In this document: positions 44,601-53,028 of the stretch, piece by piece
Numbering within the stretch: position 1 is the first letter of the stretch
How the letters are laid out: every line of letters starts with the position of its first letter
Origin: an uncultured Serinicoccus sp.
GTDB lineage: Bacteria > Actinomycetota > Actinomycetes > Actinomycetales > Dermatophilaceae
Assembly: GCF_947500995.1 (NCBI RefSeq)
Contig: NZ_CANMUA010000013.1
Coordinates: 1-58,744 of the forward strand
Direction: 5' to 3'
Length of the DNA stretch: 58,744 nucleotides
Position numbers and translations under genes: made by a program
The notes under the pieces: model-generated
Database searches by the model: none
The model's input: only the letters and a program-made list of their open reading frames with translations
Told to the model about the DNA's origin: nothing

Positions 44601-45997
44601 CCGGGGCCACCGGAAGGTTCGGCAGCACCGGTGCGGCCGACCCCGTCCGCGTGGCCGCCGACCCGTGGACCCCGCTGGGCAACTACCCGCGGGTGGCCAT
44701 GGACAACCGCGTGGTGAACCTCGACGGCGACTGGTACACGCTGGGCGGCACGACCGGCTCGGCGGCCTTCGCCGACGTCAACCGCTACGACCCCGCCGCG
44801 ATGGAGTGGGTCGAGTCGGCAGCGCTGCCCGAGCCGGCCTCGGCGATCACCGCCGGTGCGGTCGACGGCCGGATCGTGGTCACGGGTGGCTGGGTGGACG
44901 GCGGCGTGTCGAGCGCCACCCACACCTACGACCCCGGTTCCGACTCCTGGTCGTCGGCGGCGCCGGCCCCGGAGGCCCGGTCGGCCGCCGGGACCGCGGT
45001 CCTGGACGGGATGCTCTACTCGGTGGGTGGCTGCACGACGGCCGACTGCACCCCGATGAGCGACACGGTGATGGCCTACGACGCGGCCGACGACAGCTGG
45101 CAGCAGCTCGCCGACTACCCGGTCGCGGCCGCGTTCGTCGTCTGCGGCGGGGTCGACGGTCAGGTGCTGTGCTCGGGTGGCAACCCGGGCTCCGGCGGCA
45201 TCGCCGACACCTACGCCTACGACCCGGGCAGCGACAGCTGGACCGAGCTGCCCGACGCGCCGGCCGACCACTGGGCCGCTCAGGTCTCCGCCGCCAACGG
45301 CCAGCTGGTCGTCAACGGTGGGGTCCAGGGTGGCGCCGTCACCAACGCGAGCTTCGCGCTCGACGGTGCGTCCGGTGAGTGGTCGGAGATCCCGGCCAGC
45401 AGCGCCGCGGTGTACCGCGGTGGCATGGCCTGCGGCATCGCCAAGGTCGGTGGCTCCACCGGCGGCTTCACCCCGATCGACGTGGCCGAGCAGCTGCCCG
45501 GCTACGACGACTGCGGGTCGAGCGCCGCGGACGTCGACTGGCTGACCGTGGACCCGATGGAGTTCACCCTCGAGCCGGGTGAGCGGGTGCGGGTCACCGT
45601 CACCACCGACGCCACCGTCGCCCAGCCGGGGGACTACACCGCCGGTATCGGTATCCGGACCAGCACCCCGCAGGACCTCGAGCCGATCGACGTGACGATG
45701 CATGTCACGCCGCCGCGCAACTGGGGCAAGATGCAGGGCACGGTCGAGGGCATCGAGTGCGACACCTCACGGGTCGGCCTCGGAGGCGCCGTCGTGGACC
45801 TCACCCCCAACAAGGGTGACGACCCCGGCTACAGCCTCATCACCGAGGACGACGGGTCCTACGCCTCCTGGGTGATCACGGGTCGGTACCAGACCATCGT
45901 CGCCAAGGACGGGTACCGTCCGACGGTCGACGACGTGCGGGTACCGCGGGGCCGGATCGTGACGGAGGACTTCGCCCTCCGCAAGATCGGGTGCTGA
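41624..45997 (+). CDS. Large secreted subtilisin-like serine protease (S8) with CarboxypepD and Kelch modules
   Basis: A 1457-residue exported protein. The signal peptide (about 1-31) has a twin Arg (SPRRWW) before the hydrophobic run. A propeptide (about 40-165) precedes the bacillopeptidase F-like catalytic domain, with Asp192 (VATIDSGAQYDHP), His238 (DGHGTHVTG), oxyanion Asn (FANGNSGP) and Ser409 (SGTSMASPHVAG). Then come two carboxypeptidase-regulatory-like beta domains (EGTVTDASSGDPL, TGTVTDGSG), a jelly-roll-like region, a third such domain, a Kelch-type repeat block (LGGTTGS, VTGGWVDGG, SVGGCTTAD) and a final CarboxypepD-like domain. No LPXTG or membrane anchor. The first 245 bases upstream hold no gene. 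Confidence 0.92.
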   Translation: MHSSSPRRWWATLATGALLVPGAATLPASATSVAAGPDEKIEAAVDAALESQGRSDVWVRFGDRPDLQQFASITDWDKRGQAVADALQASATQSQADLRQDLDDAGVEYRSFWATNSIRVDAADLDLVTSMASEQGVEGIYAPMEIELPPLKVEEPQMAPAAVEWGVDDVNAPEVWNDLGIRGEGVVVATIDSGAQYDHPALVNSYRGNNGDGTFDHDYNWFDAAGTSPDAPADGDGHGTHVTGTMVGDDGGDNQVGVAPGATWIAANGCCPSDAALIASGEWMLEPTDLEGENPDVSKRPHIINNSWGTTAPSNAPFMEDIIEAWAASGQFGVFANGNSGPSCESSGSPGSRIVAYSVGNYNINHTISGTSGRGAGQDGEIKPNISAPGSAVRSSVPGNGYAVYSGTSMASPHVAGAVALAWSGAPALIGDVEGTRNLLNGTAIDTEDLQCGGTAEDNNVFGEGRLDALELVTSSPIGDAGTLEGTVTDASSGDPLADASVVIEGGTERELLTGEAGEYSATLSSGDYDLTMSTFGYATETASATVEPGGTTTVDAALEPVPSGTVTGTVTDGSGYGFPLYARVSAEGTPAAAYTDPETGEFSLDLPEGETFELTVQVQYPGYLSTTVEASAGGEGLDVSVPVDAATCTAPGYAYDVDGVTESFDGASAPEGWEVVDEAGTGEVWRFDDPGERGNLTGGEGGFAVVDSDFYGSGGSQDTYLVSPSVDMSDLSEPVVGFQQDFYALGADLADVELSTDGGETWTTVLSQDNSVRGPMEQVVQLPDAAGESDVKVAFHYHQASYAWWWQVDDVFLGNRACSPTGEGGYVVGNVYGEEDGEGVVGATVTNVDAPEESGTTMATPSDDNLDDGFYWLFSASPGTHPFEASARGFASTTQDVTVAASDAVRADFVLGSGFVVVDESEIEVYQPLGSTRNHRFWVNNTGSGAAEVTMTEQAGGFEILRVDGSTERMGAAYEGDEGEVVTLDVETSLAAGATGRFGSTGAADPVRVAADPWTPLGNYPRVAMDNRVVNLDGDWYTLGGTTGSAAFADVNRYDPAAMEWVESAALPEPASAITAGAVDGRIVVTGGWVDGGVSSATHTYDPGSDSWSSAAPAPEARSAAGTAVLDGMLYSVGGCTTADCTPMSDTVMAYDAADDSWQQLADYPVAAAFVVCGGVDGQVLCSGGNPGSGGIADTYAYDPGSDSWTELPDAPADHWAAQVSAANGQLVVNGGVQGGAVTNASFALDGASGEWSEIPASSAAVYRGGMACGIAKVGGSTGGFTPIDVAEQLPGYDDCGSSAADVDWLTVDPMEFTLEPGERVRVTVTTDATVAQPGDYTAGIGIRTSTPQDLEPIDVTMHVTPPRNWGKMQGTVEGIECDTSRVGLGGAVVDLTPNKGDDPGYSLITEDDGSYASWVITGRYQTIVAKDGYRPTVDDVRVPRGRIVTEDFALRKIGC

Positions 45998-46032
45998 CGG
46001 GAGGCTGACCGTCAGGTCAGCAGCCCTCCTAC

Positions 46033-46070
46033 CAGGCGGCCCGTCCCGACAGTGCTCGGGGCGGGCCGCC
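46033..46070 (+). terminator. Strong hairpin after the S8 protease
   Basis: AGGCGGCCCG and CGGGCCGCCT pair perfectly, extended by six more pairs (TCCCGA with TCGGGG, one wobble), around a short loop. It lies 36 bases after the stop and upstream of the infC leader, so it probably ends the protease message. Confidence 0.75.
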
Positions 46071-46079
46071 TCCGTCTGC

Positions 46080-46321
46080 TACCCTGGGGAGTGACCAGTC
46101 GGGCGTTCGCGCGCCCGACGTGCAAGAGAGGCCCCCGCCTCCACCCGCGTCGACCGTCCAGGTCGCCGGGTCCCGGTCCCGCACGGTGTCCGCACCGGGC
46201 GGGTGAGACGTCCTCGCGATCCGTCGCGGGCAGCGTCTCCGTCGGCCTCTTGCGCACCCGGTGCCAGGAGGCCTTTCTGGTGCCCGGGGTCGTCACGACA
46301 CGACGACGAAGGAGCAGGCAC
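46080..46321 (+). promoter_or_regulatory. infC-rpmI-rplT leader region
   Basis: About 240 bases without a convincing gene. It includes a stem GTCGGGCG/CGCCCGAC (46098-46119) with a TTCGCG-type loop and a second GGTGCC...GGTGCC segment (about 46258-46285) that can fold around AGGAGGCC. Long structured leaders before infC are the rule and often bind L20 for autoregulation; that this one does is inference. Confidence 0.45.
46309..46314 (+). promoter_or_regulatory. Ribosome binding site that fixes the infC start
   Basis: AAGGAG sits exactly seven bases before ATC 46322, the codon that gives the family N-terminus. No ATG or GTG occurs in frame near this site. Confidence 0.7.
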
Positions 46322-46936
46322 ATCAGCGAGCCTCGCATCAACGACCGCATCCGGGTCCCGGAAGTGCGGTTGGTGGGCCCCAACGGGGAACAGGTCGGCA
46401 TCGTGCGCGTCGAGGACGCGCTGCGGCTGGCGGCCGAGGCCGACCTCGACCTGGTCGAGGTCGCCCCGATGGCGCGCCCTCCGGTCGCCAAGCTCATGGA
46501 CTACGGCAAGTACAAGTACGAAGCCGCCATGAAGGCCAGGGAAGCCCGCAAGAACCAGGTCAACACGGTCATCAAGGAGATCAAGCTCCGGCCGAAGATC
46601 GACGACCACGACTACGGCACCAAGAAGGGCCACGTCGTGCGCTTCCTCAAGGCGGGCGACAAGGTCAAGGTGACCATCATGTTCCGTGGCCGCGAGCAGT
46701 CCCGCCCCGAGCTGGGCTTCCGGCTGCTGCAGCGGCTGGCCGAGGACGTCGTCGAGCTGGGTCACGTCGAGAGCGCGCCCAAGCAGGACGGCCGCAACAT
46801 GGTCATGGTGCTCGGTCCGACCGCCAAGAAGGCCCAGGTGCGGCAGGCCAAGCGTCGGGACGCCGAGCGCGCCCAGGGTGAGCAGCCCACCGGCCCGGCG
46901 GACGACGGGGCGGCCCTCGCCGGCGACGCCCAGTGA
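46322..46936 (+). CDS. infC: Translation initiation factor IF-3, with ATC start codon
   Basis: Binds the 30S subunit and proofreads start codon and initiator tRNA. The 204-residue protein starts (M)[19 protein letters not shown], the exact family N-terminus, followed by [26 protein letters not shown], the lysine-rich linker, and the C-domain [37 protein letters not shown]. The tail is Gln/Gly/Ala-rich. No ATG/GTG/TTG fits; ATC with an ideal Shine-Dalgarno does. In E. coli infC uses AUU and IF-3 represses its own rare start codon, so the same control is likely. rpmI and rplT follow. Confidence 0.93.
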   Translation: MSEPRINDRIRVPEVRLVGPNGEQVGIVRVEDALRLAAEADLDLVEVAPMARPPVAKLMDYGKYKYEAAMKAREARKNQVNTVIKEIKLRPKIDDHDYGTKKGHVVRFLKAGDKVKVTIMFRGREQSRPELGFRLLQRLAEDVVELGHVESAPKQDGRNMVMVLGPTAKKAQVRQAKRRDAERAQGEQPTGPADDGAALAGDAQ

Positions 46937-47041
46937 GCCTGCGGGCACGAGCGCACGGCTCGGGCCCGCGACCACCGGCACACCCCACAGAACCACGCCC
47001 GGCACCCCGGGCGAGACGATGACGACGAAGGAGATCGGCTC

Positions 47042-47236
47042 ATGCCGAAGATGAAGACCCACAGCGGCGCCAAGAAGCGGTTCCGCGTGACGGGTTCCGG
47101 CAAGCTCATGCACCAGCGCGCGCGCCACGTGCACAAGTTCCAGGAGCGCAGCAGCCAGGCCGCGCGCCGGCTGGTCAACGACAAGGAGGTCGCGCCCAGC
47201 GACGTCCGCAAGGTCAAGAAGATGCTCGGTCTCTGA
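47042..47236 (+). CDS. rpmI: 50S ribosomal protein L35
   Basis: A 64-residue basic ribosomal protein: [21 protein letters not shown], then [22 protein letters not shown] and [10 protein letters not shown], all conserved L35 features. An AAGGAGA site lies ahead of the ATG. Middle gene of infC-rpmI-rplT, 105 bases after infC and 55 before rplT. Confidence 0.97.
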   Translation: MPKMKTHSGAKKRFRVTGSGKLMHQRARHVHKFQERSSQAARRLVNDKEVAPSDVRKVKKMLGL

Positions 47237-47291
47237 CCGGGCGCCTTCCCCTCGAACCCACCCCCTGAAGCACTAGTCAAGGAGTACTCAC

Positions 47292-47678
47292 GTGGCACGC
47301 GTGAAGCGGGCGGTCAACGCCCACAAGAAGCGCCGGGTCGTCCTGGAGCGCGCCAGCGGTTACCGCGGGCAGCGCAGCCGGCTCTACCGCAAGGCCAAGG
47401 AGCAGGTCACCCACAGCCTGGTCTACAGCTACAACGACCGGCGCGCCCGCAAGGGTGACTTCCGTCGCCTCTGGATCCAGCGCATCAACGCCGGCGCCCG
47501 CGCCCACGGCATGACCTACAACCGGTTCATCCAGGGCCTCAAGGCCGCCGGTGTCGAGGTCGACCGCCGCATGCTGGCCGAGCTCGCCGTCCACGACGAG
47601 ACGGCCTTCGCCGCGCTCGTCGAGCTCTCCCGCGCCAACGTGCCGGCCGTCGGCACCGCGGCGGAGTCCGCGGCCTGA
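47292..47678 (+). CDS. rplT: 50S ribosomal protein L20
   Basis: A 128-residue protein needed early in 50S assembly, which in many bacteria also represses this operon. Conserved: [81 protein letters not shown]. It starts at GTG 47292 after AAGGAGT. The last 12 residues are an Ala-rich extension. Confidence 0.97.
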   Translation: MARVKRAVNAHKKRRVVLERASGYRGQRSRLYRKAKEQVTHSLVYSYNDRRARKGDFRRLWIQRINAGARAHGMTYNRFIQGLKAAGVEVDRRMLAELAVHDETAFAALVELSRANVPAVGTAAESAA

Positions 47679-47709
47679 GCCGCCGAACGACGCACCGACG
47701 CCCCAGCGC

Positions 47710-48552
47710 ATGAGCGCCTCCGACCGTCCGCTGCTGAGCAACGCTCGCAGCGAACGGGTCCGGGAGGTCTCGGCACTGGGGCGTCGTGCTGCCCGCACGC
47801 GGTCGTGCCGGTTCCTCGTCGAGGGCCCGCAGGCCGTGCGCGAGCTGCTCGGGTATGCCGCGGGGCACGCCCGTGCGCTCTACGTCACCGCGGCGGCGGG
47901 CGAGCGGCATACCGAGATCCTCGACGCGGCACGGCGCGAGGACGTGCCGACCTGGACGTGCACCGAGGAGGTGCTGGCGGCGATGGCCGACACCGGCTCG
48001 CCGCAGGGGGTGCTGGCCGTCGCCGAGCAGGTCGACGTGCCCCTCGACCAGGCGCTGGACGCCGTGGGGCCCGGGGACTTCGCCGTCGTGCTCACGCACG
48101 TGCGTGACCCCGGCAACGCGGGCACCGTGCTGCGGGGGGCGAGCGCCTTCGGTGCCGCGGCGGTGCTCGTGAGCGCCGCCTCCGTGGACGTGCACCATCC
48201 CAAGGTCGTGCGCTCCACCGTCGGGGCGCTCTTCCACCTGCCGGTCAGTGTGGGGACACCGGTGGGGGAGCTGCTGGACGCGTGCCGGGCGCGCGGGATC
48301 CGGCTGCTCGCCGCCGACGGAGCCGGGGAGGTCCGGCTCCCGGACGCCGACCTGGGCGGGCCGCACGCGTGGGTCCTCGGCAACGAGGCCTGGGGGATGC
48401 CCGCCGAGGTGCTCGCCTCGTGCGACGTCGGTGTCTCGATCCCCATCGAGCGGGCCGAGTCGCTGAACCTCGCGATGGCCGCGACGGTCTGCCTGCACGC
48501 CTCTGCGGCCGCCGGGGAAACCCGGTCGTGGGGGCGCACGGCGCCCACCTAG
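47710..48552 (+). CDS. TrmH/SpoU-family RNA 2'-O-methyltransferase
   Basis: Methylates a ribose in rRNA or tRNA using SAM. The 280-residue protein has an N-terminal substrate-binding domain (RRAARTRSCRFLVEGPQAVRELL) and the SPOUT knot: motif 1 VLTHVRDPGNAGTVLRGASAFGA, motif 2 WVLGNEAWGMPAEVL, motif 3 VSIPIERAESLNLAMAATVCLH. The tsnR-like position between rplT and pheS is common in actinobacteria. ATG 47710 lacks a strong Shine-Dalgarno. The TAG stop is the start of the pheS -10 box. Confidence 0.92.
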   Translation: MSASDRPLLSNARSERVREVSALGRRAARTRSCRFLVEGPQAVRELLGYAAGHARALYVTAAAGERHTEILDAARREDVPTWTCTEEVLAAMADTGSPQGVLAVAEQVDVPLDQALDAVGPGDFAVVLTHVRDPGNAGTVLRGASAFGAAAVLVSAASVDVHHPKVVRSTVGALFHLPVSVGTPVGELLDACRARGIRLLAADGAGEVRLPDADLGGPHAWVLGNEAWGMPAEVLASCDVGVSIPIERAESLNLAMAATVCLHASAAAGETRSWGRTAPT

Positions 48553-48555
48553 ACT
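48550..48555 (+). promoter_or_regulatory. -10 box of pheS overlapping the trmH-family stop codon
   Basis: TAGACT, whose TAG is the upstream stop codon, is followed by seven bases and GTG 48563. No Shine-Dalgarno is present before pheS, which supports a leaderless transcript starting at or next to the GTG. Confidence 0.55.
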
Positions 48556-48562
48556 TGCGCAG

Positions 48563-49723
48563 GTGTCCGACGCCAACAGTCAGCCCAGTCCAGCCGGTAT
48601 GCCCGCAGGCACCGACGAGGGAGGGTCGCCGCGCGAGGGGGGCGGCTCGGCGTCCTCGGGGCCCGCGCTGACCCAGGAGAGCGTCGAGGCCGACGTCGCC
48701 CAGGCCCTCGAGGCGATCGCCCGGGCCGGCGACCTGGACGGGCTGAAGGAGGCCCGGCTGGCGCACGCCGGGGACCGCTCGCCGCTCGCTCAGGCCAACC
48801 GGGCCATCGGCGGCCTCCCGGGCCCGGAGAAGGCCGCGGCCGGCAAGCTCGTGGGCCAGGCACGGGGGCGGGTCAACCAGGCGCTGGGGCGGCGCCAGCA
48901 GGAGCTGGAGGCCGAGCGGGACGAGCGCATCCTCGTCGAGGAGGCCATGGACCTCACGGTCGCCCCCGGGCGCCGGCCGCTGGGTCGTCGCCACGTGTTG
49001 ACCGTCACCGCCGAGCGCATGGCGGACGCGATGGTCGGCATGGGGTGGGAGATCGCCGAGGGGCCGCAGGTCGAGGCCGAGTGGTTCAACTTCGACGCGC
49101 TGAACTTCGACAAGGACCACCCGGCCCGGCAGATGCAGGACACCTTCTTCGTCGAGCCGGCGAAGGCGGGTCTGGTGCTGCGCACGCACACCTCACCGGT
49201 GCAGGCGCGGTCGCTGCTCGAGCGCGGGGTGCCGCTGTACGTCGCGGTACCCGGCAAGACCTTCCGCACCGACGAGCTCGACGCCACGCACACCCCGGTC
49301 TTCCACCAGCTCGAGGGGCTGGCCATCGACGAGGGCCTGACGATGGCCCACCTCAAGGGCACCCTGGACCGGCTCGCGGAGGCGATGTTCGGAGCCGGGA
49401 TCGTGAGCCGGCTGCGACCGGCATACTTCCCCTTCACCGAGCCCAGCGCGGAGATGGACTTCCGCTGCTTCGTCTGCCGGGGGGAGCCGACCGCCCCGCC
49501 CTGCCGGACGTGCGGCGGCACCGGCTGGATCGAGTGGGGTGGTTGCGGGATGGTCCACCACAACGTGCTGCGCGCCTGCGGTGTCGACCCCGAGCGCTAC
49601 CAGGGCTTCGCCTTCGGCATGGGGGTGGAGCGCACGGCGATGTTCAGGCACGGCATCGCGGACATGCGAGAGCTCATCGAGGGAGACGTGCGCTTCAACG
49701 CGCAGTTCGGGATGGAGATCTGA
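48563..49723 (+). CDS. pheS: Phenylalanine-tRNA ligase alpha subunit
   Basis: Catalytic subunit that charges tRNA-Phe. The 386 residues start with a disordered Gly/Ser/Pro-rich stretch (1-35), a coiled coil (about 40-120), then the class II core: motif 2 FRTDELDATHTPVFHQLEGLAID, LRPAYFPFTEPSAEMD, CFVCRGEPTAPPCRTCGGTGWIEWGGCGMVH (four Cys in a pattern typical of PheS insertions) and motif 3 GFAFGMGVERTAMFRHGI. Start at GTG 48563 by the leaderless box. The stop overlaps the pheT start (TGATG). I see no T-box or leader peptide upstream. Confidence 0.96.
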   Translation: MSDANSQPSPAGMPAGTDEGGSPREGGGSASSGPALTQESVEADVAQALEAIARAGDLDGLKEARLAHAGDRSPLAQANRAIGGLPGPEKAAAGKLVGQARGRVNQALGRRQQELEAERDERILVEEAMDLTVAPGRRPLGRRHVLTVTAERMADAMVGMGWEIAEGPQVEAEWFNFDALNFDKDHPARQMQDTFFVEPAKAGLVLRTHTSPVQARSLLERGVPLYVAVPGKTFRTDELDATHTPVFHQLEGLAIDEGLTMAHLKGTLDRLAEAMFGAGIVSRLRPAYFPFTEPSAEMDFRCFVCRGEPTAPPCRTCGGTGWIEWGGCGMVHHNVLRACGVDPERYQGFAFGMGVERTAMFRHGIADMRELIEGDVRFNAQFGMEI

Positions 49724-52260
49724 TGCGGGTACCGGTCGACTGGCTGGGCGAGTACGTCACGCTGCCCGAGGGCGTCACCGGCGAGCAGATCGCCGCCGAC
49801 CTCGTGGCGGTGGGGCTGGAGGAGGAGGGGCTGCACACCAGTGGTGTCGGCGGCCCGCTCGTCGTCGGCCGGGTGCTCGAGATGACCCCCGAGGAGCAGA
49901 AGAACGGCAAGACGATCAACTGGTGCCAGGTCGACGTCGGCGACGCCAACGGCAGCGGCGAGCCCCAGGGGATCGTCTGCGGGGCGCACAACTTCGCGGT
50001 CGGCGACCTCGTCGCGGTGATCCTGCCCGGCGGCAGCCTGCCGACCCCGCAGGGTCCGCTGACGATCAGCGCCCGCAAGACCTACGGGCACGTGTCGGCC
50101 GGCATGATCTGCTCGGTCCGCGAGCTCGGCATCGGTGAGGACCACGACGGCATCCTCGTGCTGCCGCGCCTGCTGCCCGCCGAGGTCGTCGCGCGACTGG
50201 CTCCCGGGGACGACCTCATCGGGGTGCTCGGGCTGGACCGGGAGACCGTCGAGGTCAACGTCACCCCCGACCGCGGCTACTGCTTCTCGATCCGGGGCAT
50301 CGCCCGGGAGTACTCGCACGCCACGGGCGCGGCATACACCGACCCCGCCTCGCTGCCCGTCGACCGCGGCGAGGGGGAGGGGTATGCCGTGCGGCTCGCC
50401 GACGAGGCCCCGCTCGAGGGGATCCCGGGCTGCGACCGCTACCTCGCCCGGGTGGTGCGCGGCATCGACCTCACCCGGACCACCCCGGAGTGGATGGCAC
50501 GCCGGCTGACCGAGGCCGGTATGCGTCCCATCGGGCTGGCGGTCGACGTGACCAACTACGTGATGCTGGCGCTCGGCCAGCCGTTGCACGCCTTCGACCT
50601 GGCCACGCTCGGCGGGCCCGTCGTGGTCCGCCGGGCCCGCCCCGGTGAGCGGCTGACGACGCTCGACGACGTGGACCGCGCCCTGGATCCCGAGGACCTG
50701 CTCATCACCGACGGCGGCGAGCGGGTGCTCGCGCTGGCCGGGGTCATGGGCGGCGAGGACGGCGAGGTGACCCCGGGGGTGACGACCGACGTGCTCATCG
50801 AGTCGGCGCACTTCGACGCCCGGTCGGTCGGCCGGACGTCGCGCCGGCACCGGCTCTCCAGCGAGGCGGCCAAGCGCTTCGAGCGGGGGGTGGACCCGGA
50901 CGTGACGGCGGCCGCCGCCCAGCTGGCGGTGGACCTGCTCGTGGAGCACGGGGGCGGGAGCGCCGACCCGGCGGTCACCGATGCCGACCAGCGGCCGGAG
51001 CGGCCGGTCGTCGACCTCGACCTCACGCTGGCGAGCCGCTACGTGGGGGTCAACTACGACCTGCAGCGGGTGCTGGAGATCCTGCGGCTCATCGGGTGCG
51101 AGGTGCAGGGGGAGGCCGCCGACCGGGTGGTCACCGTCCGGCCGCCGAGCTGGCGTCCCGACCTCACCGACGCCCCCGGGCTGGTCGAGGAGGTCGCCCG
51201 CATCGACGGCTACGACAAGATCCCGTCGGTCGTCCCCCGGGCGGTCGGCGGACGTGGCCTGACCCACGGCCAGCGGGCCCGTCGCGCGGTGGCGACCGCC
51301 CTGGCGGGGCAGGGCCTCCAGGAGGTCCTCACCTACCCCTTCGTCGGCGCCGAGCGCTTCGACGAGCTCGGGCTGGAGGATGACGACCCGCACCGCGATG
51401 CGGTCCGGCTCGCCAACCCGCTGTCGGACGAGGCGCCGCTGCTGCGGACCGCCCTGCTGCAGACGCTGCCGGAGGCGCTGCGCCGCAACGTCTCGCGGGG
51501 CAGCCGCGACGTCGCCCTCTTCGAGATCGACAGCGTGACCCTGCCCGCGGGCGAGGCGCTGGCCCCGGTGCCGGGTGTCGGTGAGCAGCCCGACGACGAG
51601 GTCCTGGCCCAGATCCGCTCCGCCGTGCCCGCCCAGCCGTGGCACGTGGCGGTCATGGCCGCCGGCCAGGCCGACCGGTCCGGGTGGTGGGGCCGGGGTC
51701 GCCCGGTCGATGTCGTCGACGTCGTCGGGTGGGCGCATGCCGTCGCGGACGCCCTGGGGGTGGAGGTCCGCCGGGAGCAGAGCGAGCGGGCGTCCTTCCA
51801 CCCGGGCCGCTGCGTCGACCTGACCCTGGCGGACGGGACCCTGGTGGGCTGGGCCGGCGAGCTCCACCCCACGGTGGTCCAGCGCCTGGGCCTCCCGGCG
51901 CGCACCAGTGCCGCCGAGCTGGATCTCGACGTCCTCGTCGCGGCGAGCGACCACCGGACCCAGGCCAGCCCGTTGTCCACCCATCCCCTCGCGACCTCCG
52001 ACGTCGCGCTGGAGGTGCCCCGCGGTGTCCGCTTCAGCGCGATCGAGGAGTCGCTGCGTGCGGGGGCGGGCGAGCTCCTGGAGAGCCTGGAGCTCTTCGA
52101 CGTCTACGCCGGTGACCAGGTGGCGCAGGACCGGCACTCCCTGGCCTTCCGGATGCACTTCCGGGCGCCGGACCGGACCCTGACCACGCAGGAGGTCAAC
52201 GAGGCGCGGGATGCGGCCGTCCGACGGGCCGCCCAGGACCACGGGGCGGTGCAGCGGTGA
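49723..52260 (+). CDS. pheT: Phenylalanine-tRNA ligase beta subunit
   Basis: An 845-residue partner of PheS in the heterotetramer. Domains in order: tRNA-binding EMAP-like (about 40-155, IVCGAHNFAVGDLVAVILPG), B3/B4 editing domain (about 215-400, with TNYVMLALGQPLHAFD and SAHFDARSVGRTSRRHRLSSEAAKRFERG), B5 (about 420-495), core (about 500-745, EEVARIDGYDKIPS) and the C-terminal FDX-ACB anticodon-binding domain (about 752-845). The last gene of the translation block and the point where argC would begin in many relatives. Three GTATGCC-type words lie in it. Confidence 0.97.
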   Translation: MRVPVDWLGEYVTLPEGVTGEQIAADLVAVGLEEEGLHTSGVGGPLVVGRVLEMTPEEQKNGKTINWCQVDVGDANGSGEPQGIVCGAHNFAVGDLVAVILPGGSLPTPQGPLTISARKTYGHVSAGMICSVRELGIGEDHDGILVLPRLLPAEVVARLAPGDDLIGVLGLDRETVEVNVTPDRGYCFSIRGIAREYSHATGAAYTDPASLPVDRGEGEGYAVRLADEAPLEGIPGCDRYLARVVRGIDLTRTTPEWMARRLTEAGMRPIGLAVDVTNYVMLALGQPLHAFDLATLGGPVVVRRARPGERLTTLDDVDRALDPEDLLITDGGERVLALAGVMGGEDGEVTPGVTTDVLIESAHFDARSVGRTSRRHRLSSEAAKRFERGVDPDVTAAAAQLAVDLLVEHGGGSADPAVTDADQRPERPVVDLDLTLASRYVGVNYDLQRVLEILRLIGCEVQGEAADRVVTVRPPSWRPDLTDAPGLVEEVARIDGYDKIPSVVPRAVGGRGLTHGQRARRAVATALAGQGLQEVLTYPFVGAERFDELGLEDDDPHRDAVRLANPLSDEAPLLRTALLQTLPEALRRNVSRGSRDVALFEIDSVTLPAGEALAPVPGVGEQPDDEVLAQIRSAVPAQPWHVAVMAAGQADRSGWWGRGRPVDVVDVVGWAHAVADALGVEVRREQSERASFHPGRCVDLTLADGTLVGWAGELHPTVVQRLGLPARTSAAELDLDVLVAASDHRTQASPLSTHPLATSDVALEVPRGVRFSAIEESLRAGAGELLESLELFDVYAGDQVAQDRHSLAFRMHFRAPDRTLTTQEVNEARDAAVRRAAQDHGAVQR

Positions 52261-53027
52261 GCGCCCGGGTGGCCCTGGTGACCGGGGCGTCGCGCGGCAT
52301 CGGCGCCCTCGCGGTCGAGGCGCTGCTGGGCGCGGGGTGGCGGGTCGTCGGCATGTCCCGCTCCGGCACGGTCGCCGAGGGCGCCGAGGGGGTGCCGTGC
52401 GACGTCACCGACGCCGACCAGGTCGCCTCGGCGGTCGCCCGGGTCGTCGAGCAGCACGGCCGGATCGACCTGCTCGTCAACAACGCCGGCCTCATCGAGG
52501 CCGAGGTGCCGCTGTGGGAGGCCGACGTCGAGGAGTGGTGGCAGGTGATGGTGACCAACGTGCGCGGTCCGTTCCTGCTGACCCGGGCGGTGGTGCCGCA
52601 CATGATCGAGGCGGGGGGCGGCCGGGTCGTCAACATCAACTCCGGGTCGGGCACCAAGGAACGCGCCGACCTCACGGCGTACTGCGGCTCCAAGTCGGCA
52701 CTGGCCCGCATCACCGGCGGTGTGGCGGCCGGCGGCGCCGAGCACGGCGTCCTCGCCTTCGACCTGGCGCCGGGCGTCGTCGAGACGGACATGACCCACT
52801 CGATGCGGATGCACGAGGGCCGCACCGAGTGGACGGCGCCGGGCGACGTGACCGACCTGCTCCTCGCCCTCGCCTCGGGCGAGCTCGACGGCTTCTCCGG
52901 CCGGATGGTGCGCGCGGGCGCGGACGACCTCGACACCCTGCGCGCGTGGTCAGCACGCGGCCTGCCCGAGGGCGCCCGCATGCTGCGCCTGCGGCCGTGG
53001 GGCGAGGACGACCCGTTGGCCACCTGA
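52257..53027 (+). CDS. Short-chain dehydrogenase/reductase
   Basis: A 256-residue NAD(P)-dependent oxidoreductase of the classical SDR family: VTGASRGIGALAVEAL (TGxxxGxG), CDVTDADQ, LVNNAGLI (NNAG), Ser in VVNINSGSG, and Tyr/Lys of AYCGSKSALA. The substrate is unknown. The C-terminal region after 190 is shorter and more variable than usual. GTG overlaps the pheT stop (GTGA), so it is translationally coupled to an unrelated synthetase gene, probably through gene loss at this locus. Confidence 0.9.
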   Translation: MSARVALVTGASRGIGALAVEALLGAGWRVVGMSRSGTVAEGAEGVPCDVTDADQVASAVARVVEQHGRIDLLVNNAGLIEAEVPLWEADVEEWWQVMVTNVRGPFLLTRAVVPHMIEAGGGRVVNINSGSGTKERADLTAYCGSKSALARITGGVAAGGAEHGVLAFDLAPGVVETDMTHSMRMHEGRTEWTAPGDVTDLLLALASGELDGFSGRMVRAGADDLDTLRAWSARGLPEGARMLRLRPWGEDDPLAT

Positions 53028-53028
53028 C

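Noticed and set aside
48540-48562. T-box or attenuator before pheS, and likewise before tyrS
   Set aside because: The gaps are 10 and 53 bases with no T-box sequence, no leader peptide with Phe or Tyr runs, and no terminator.
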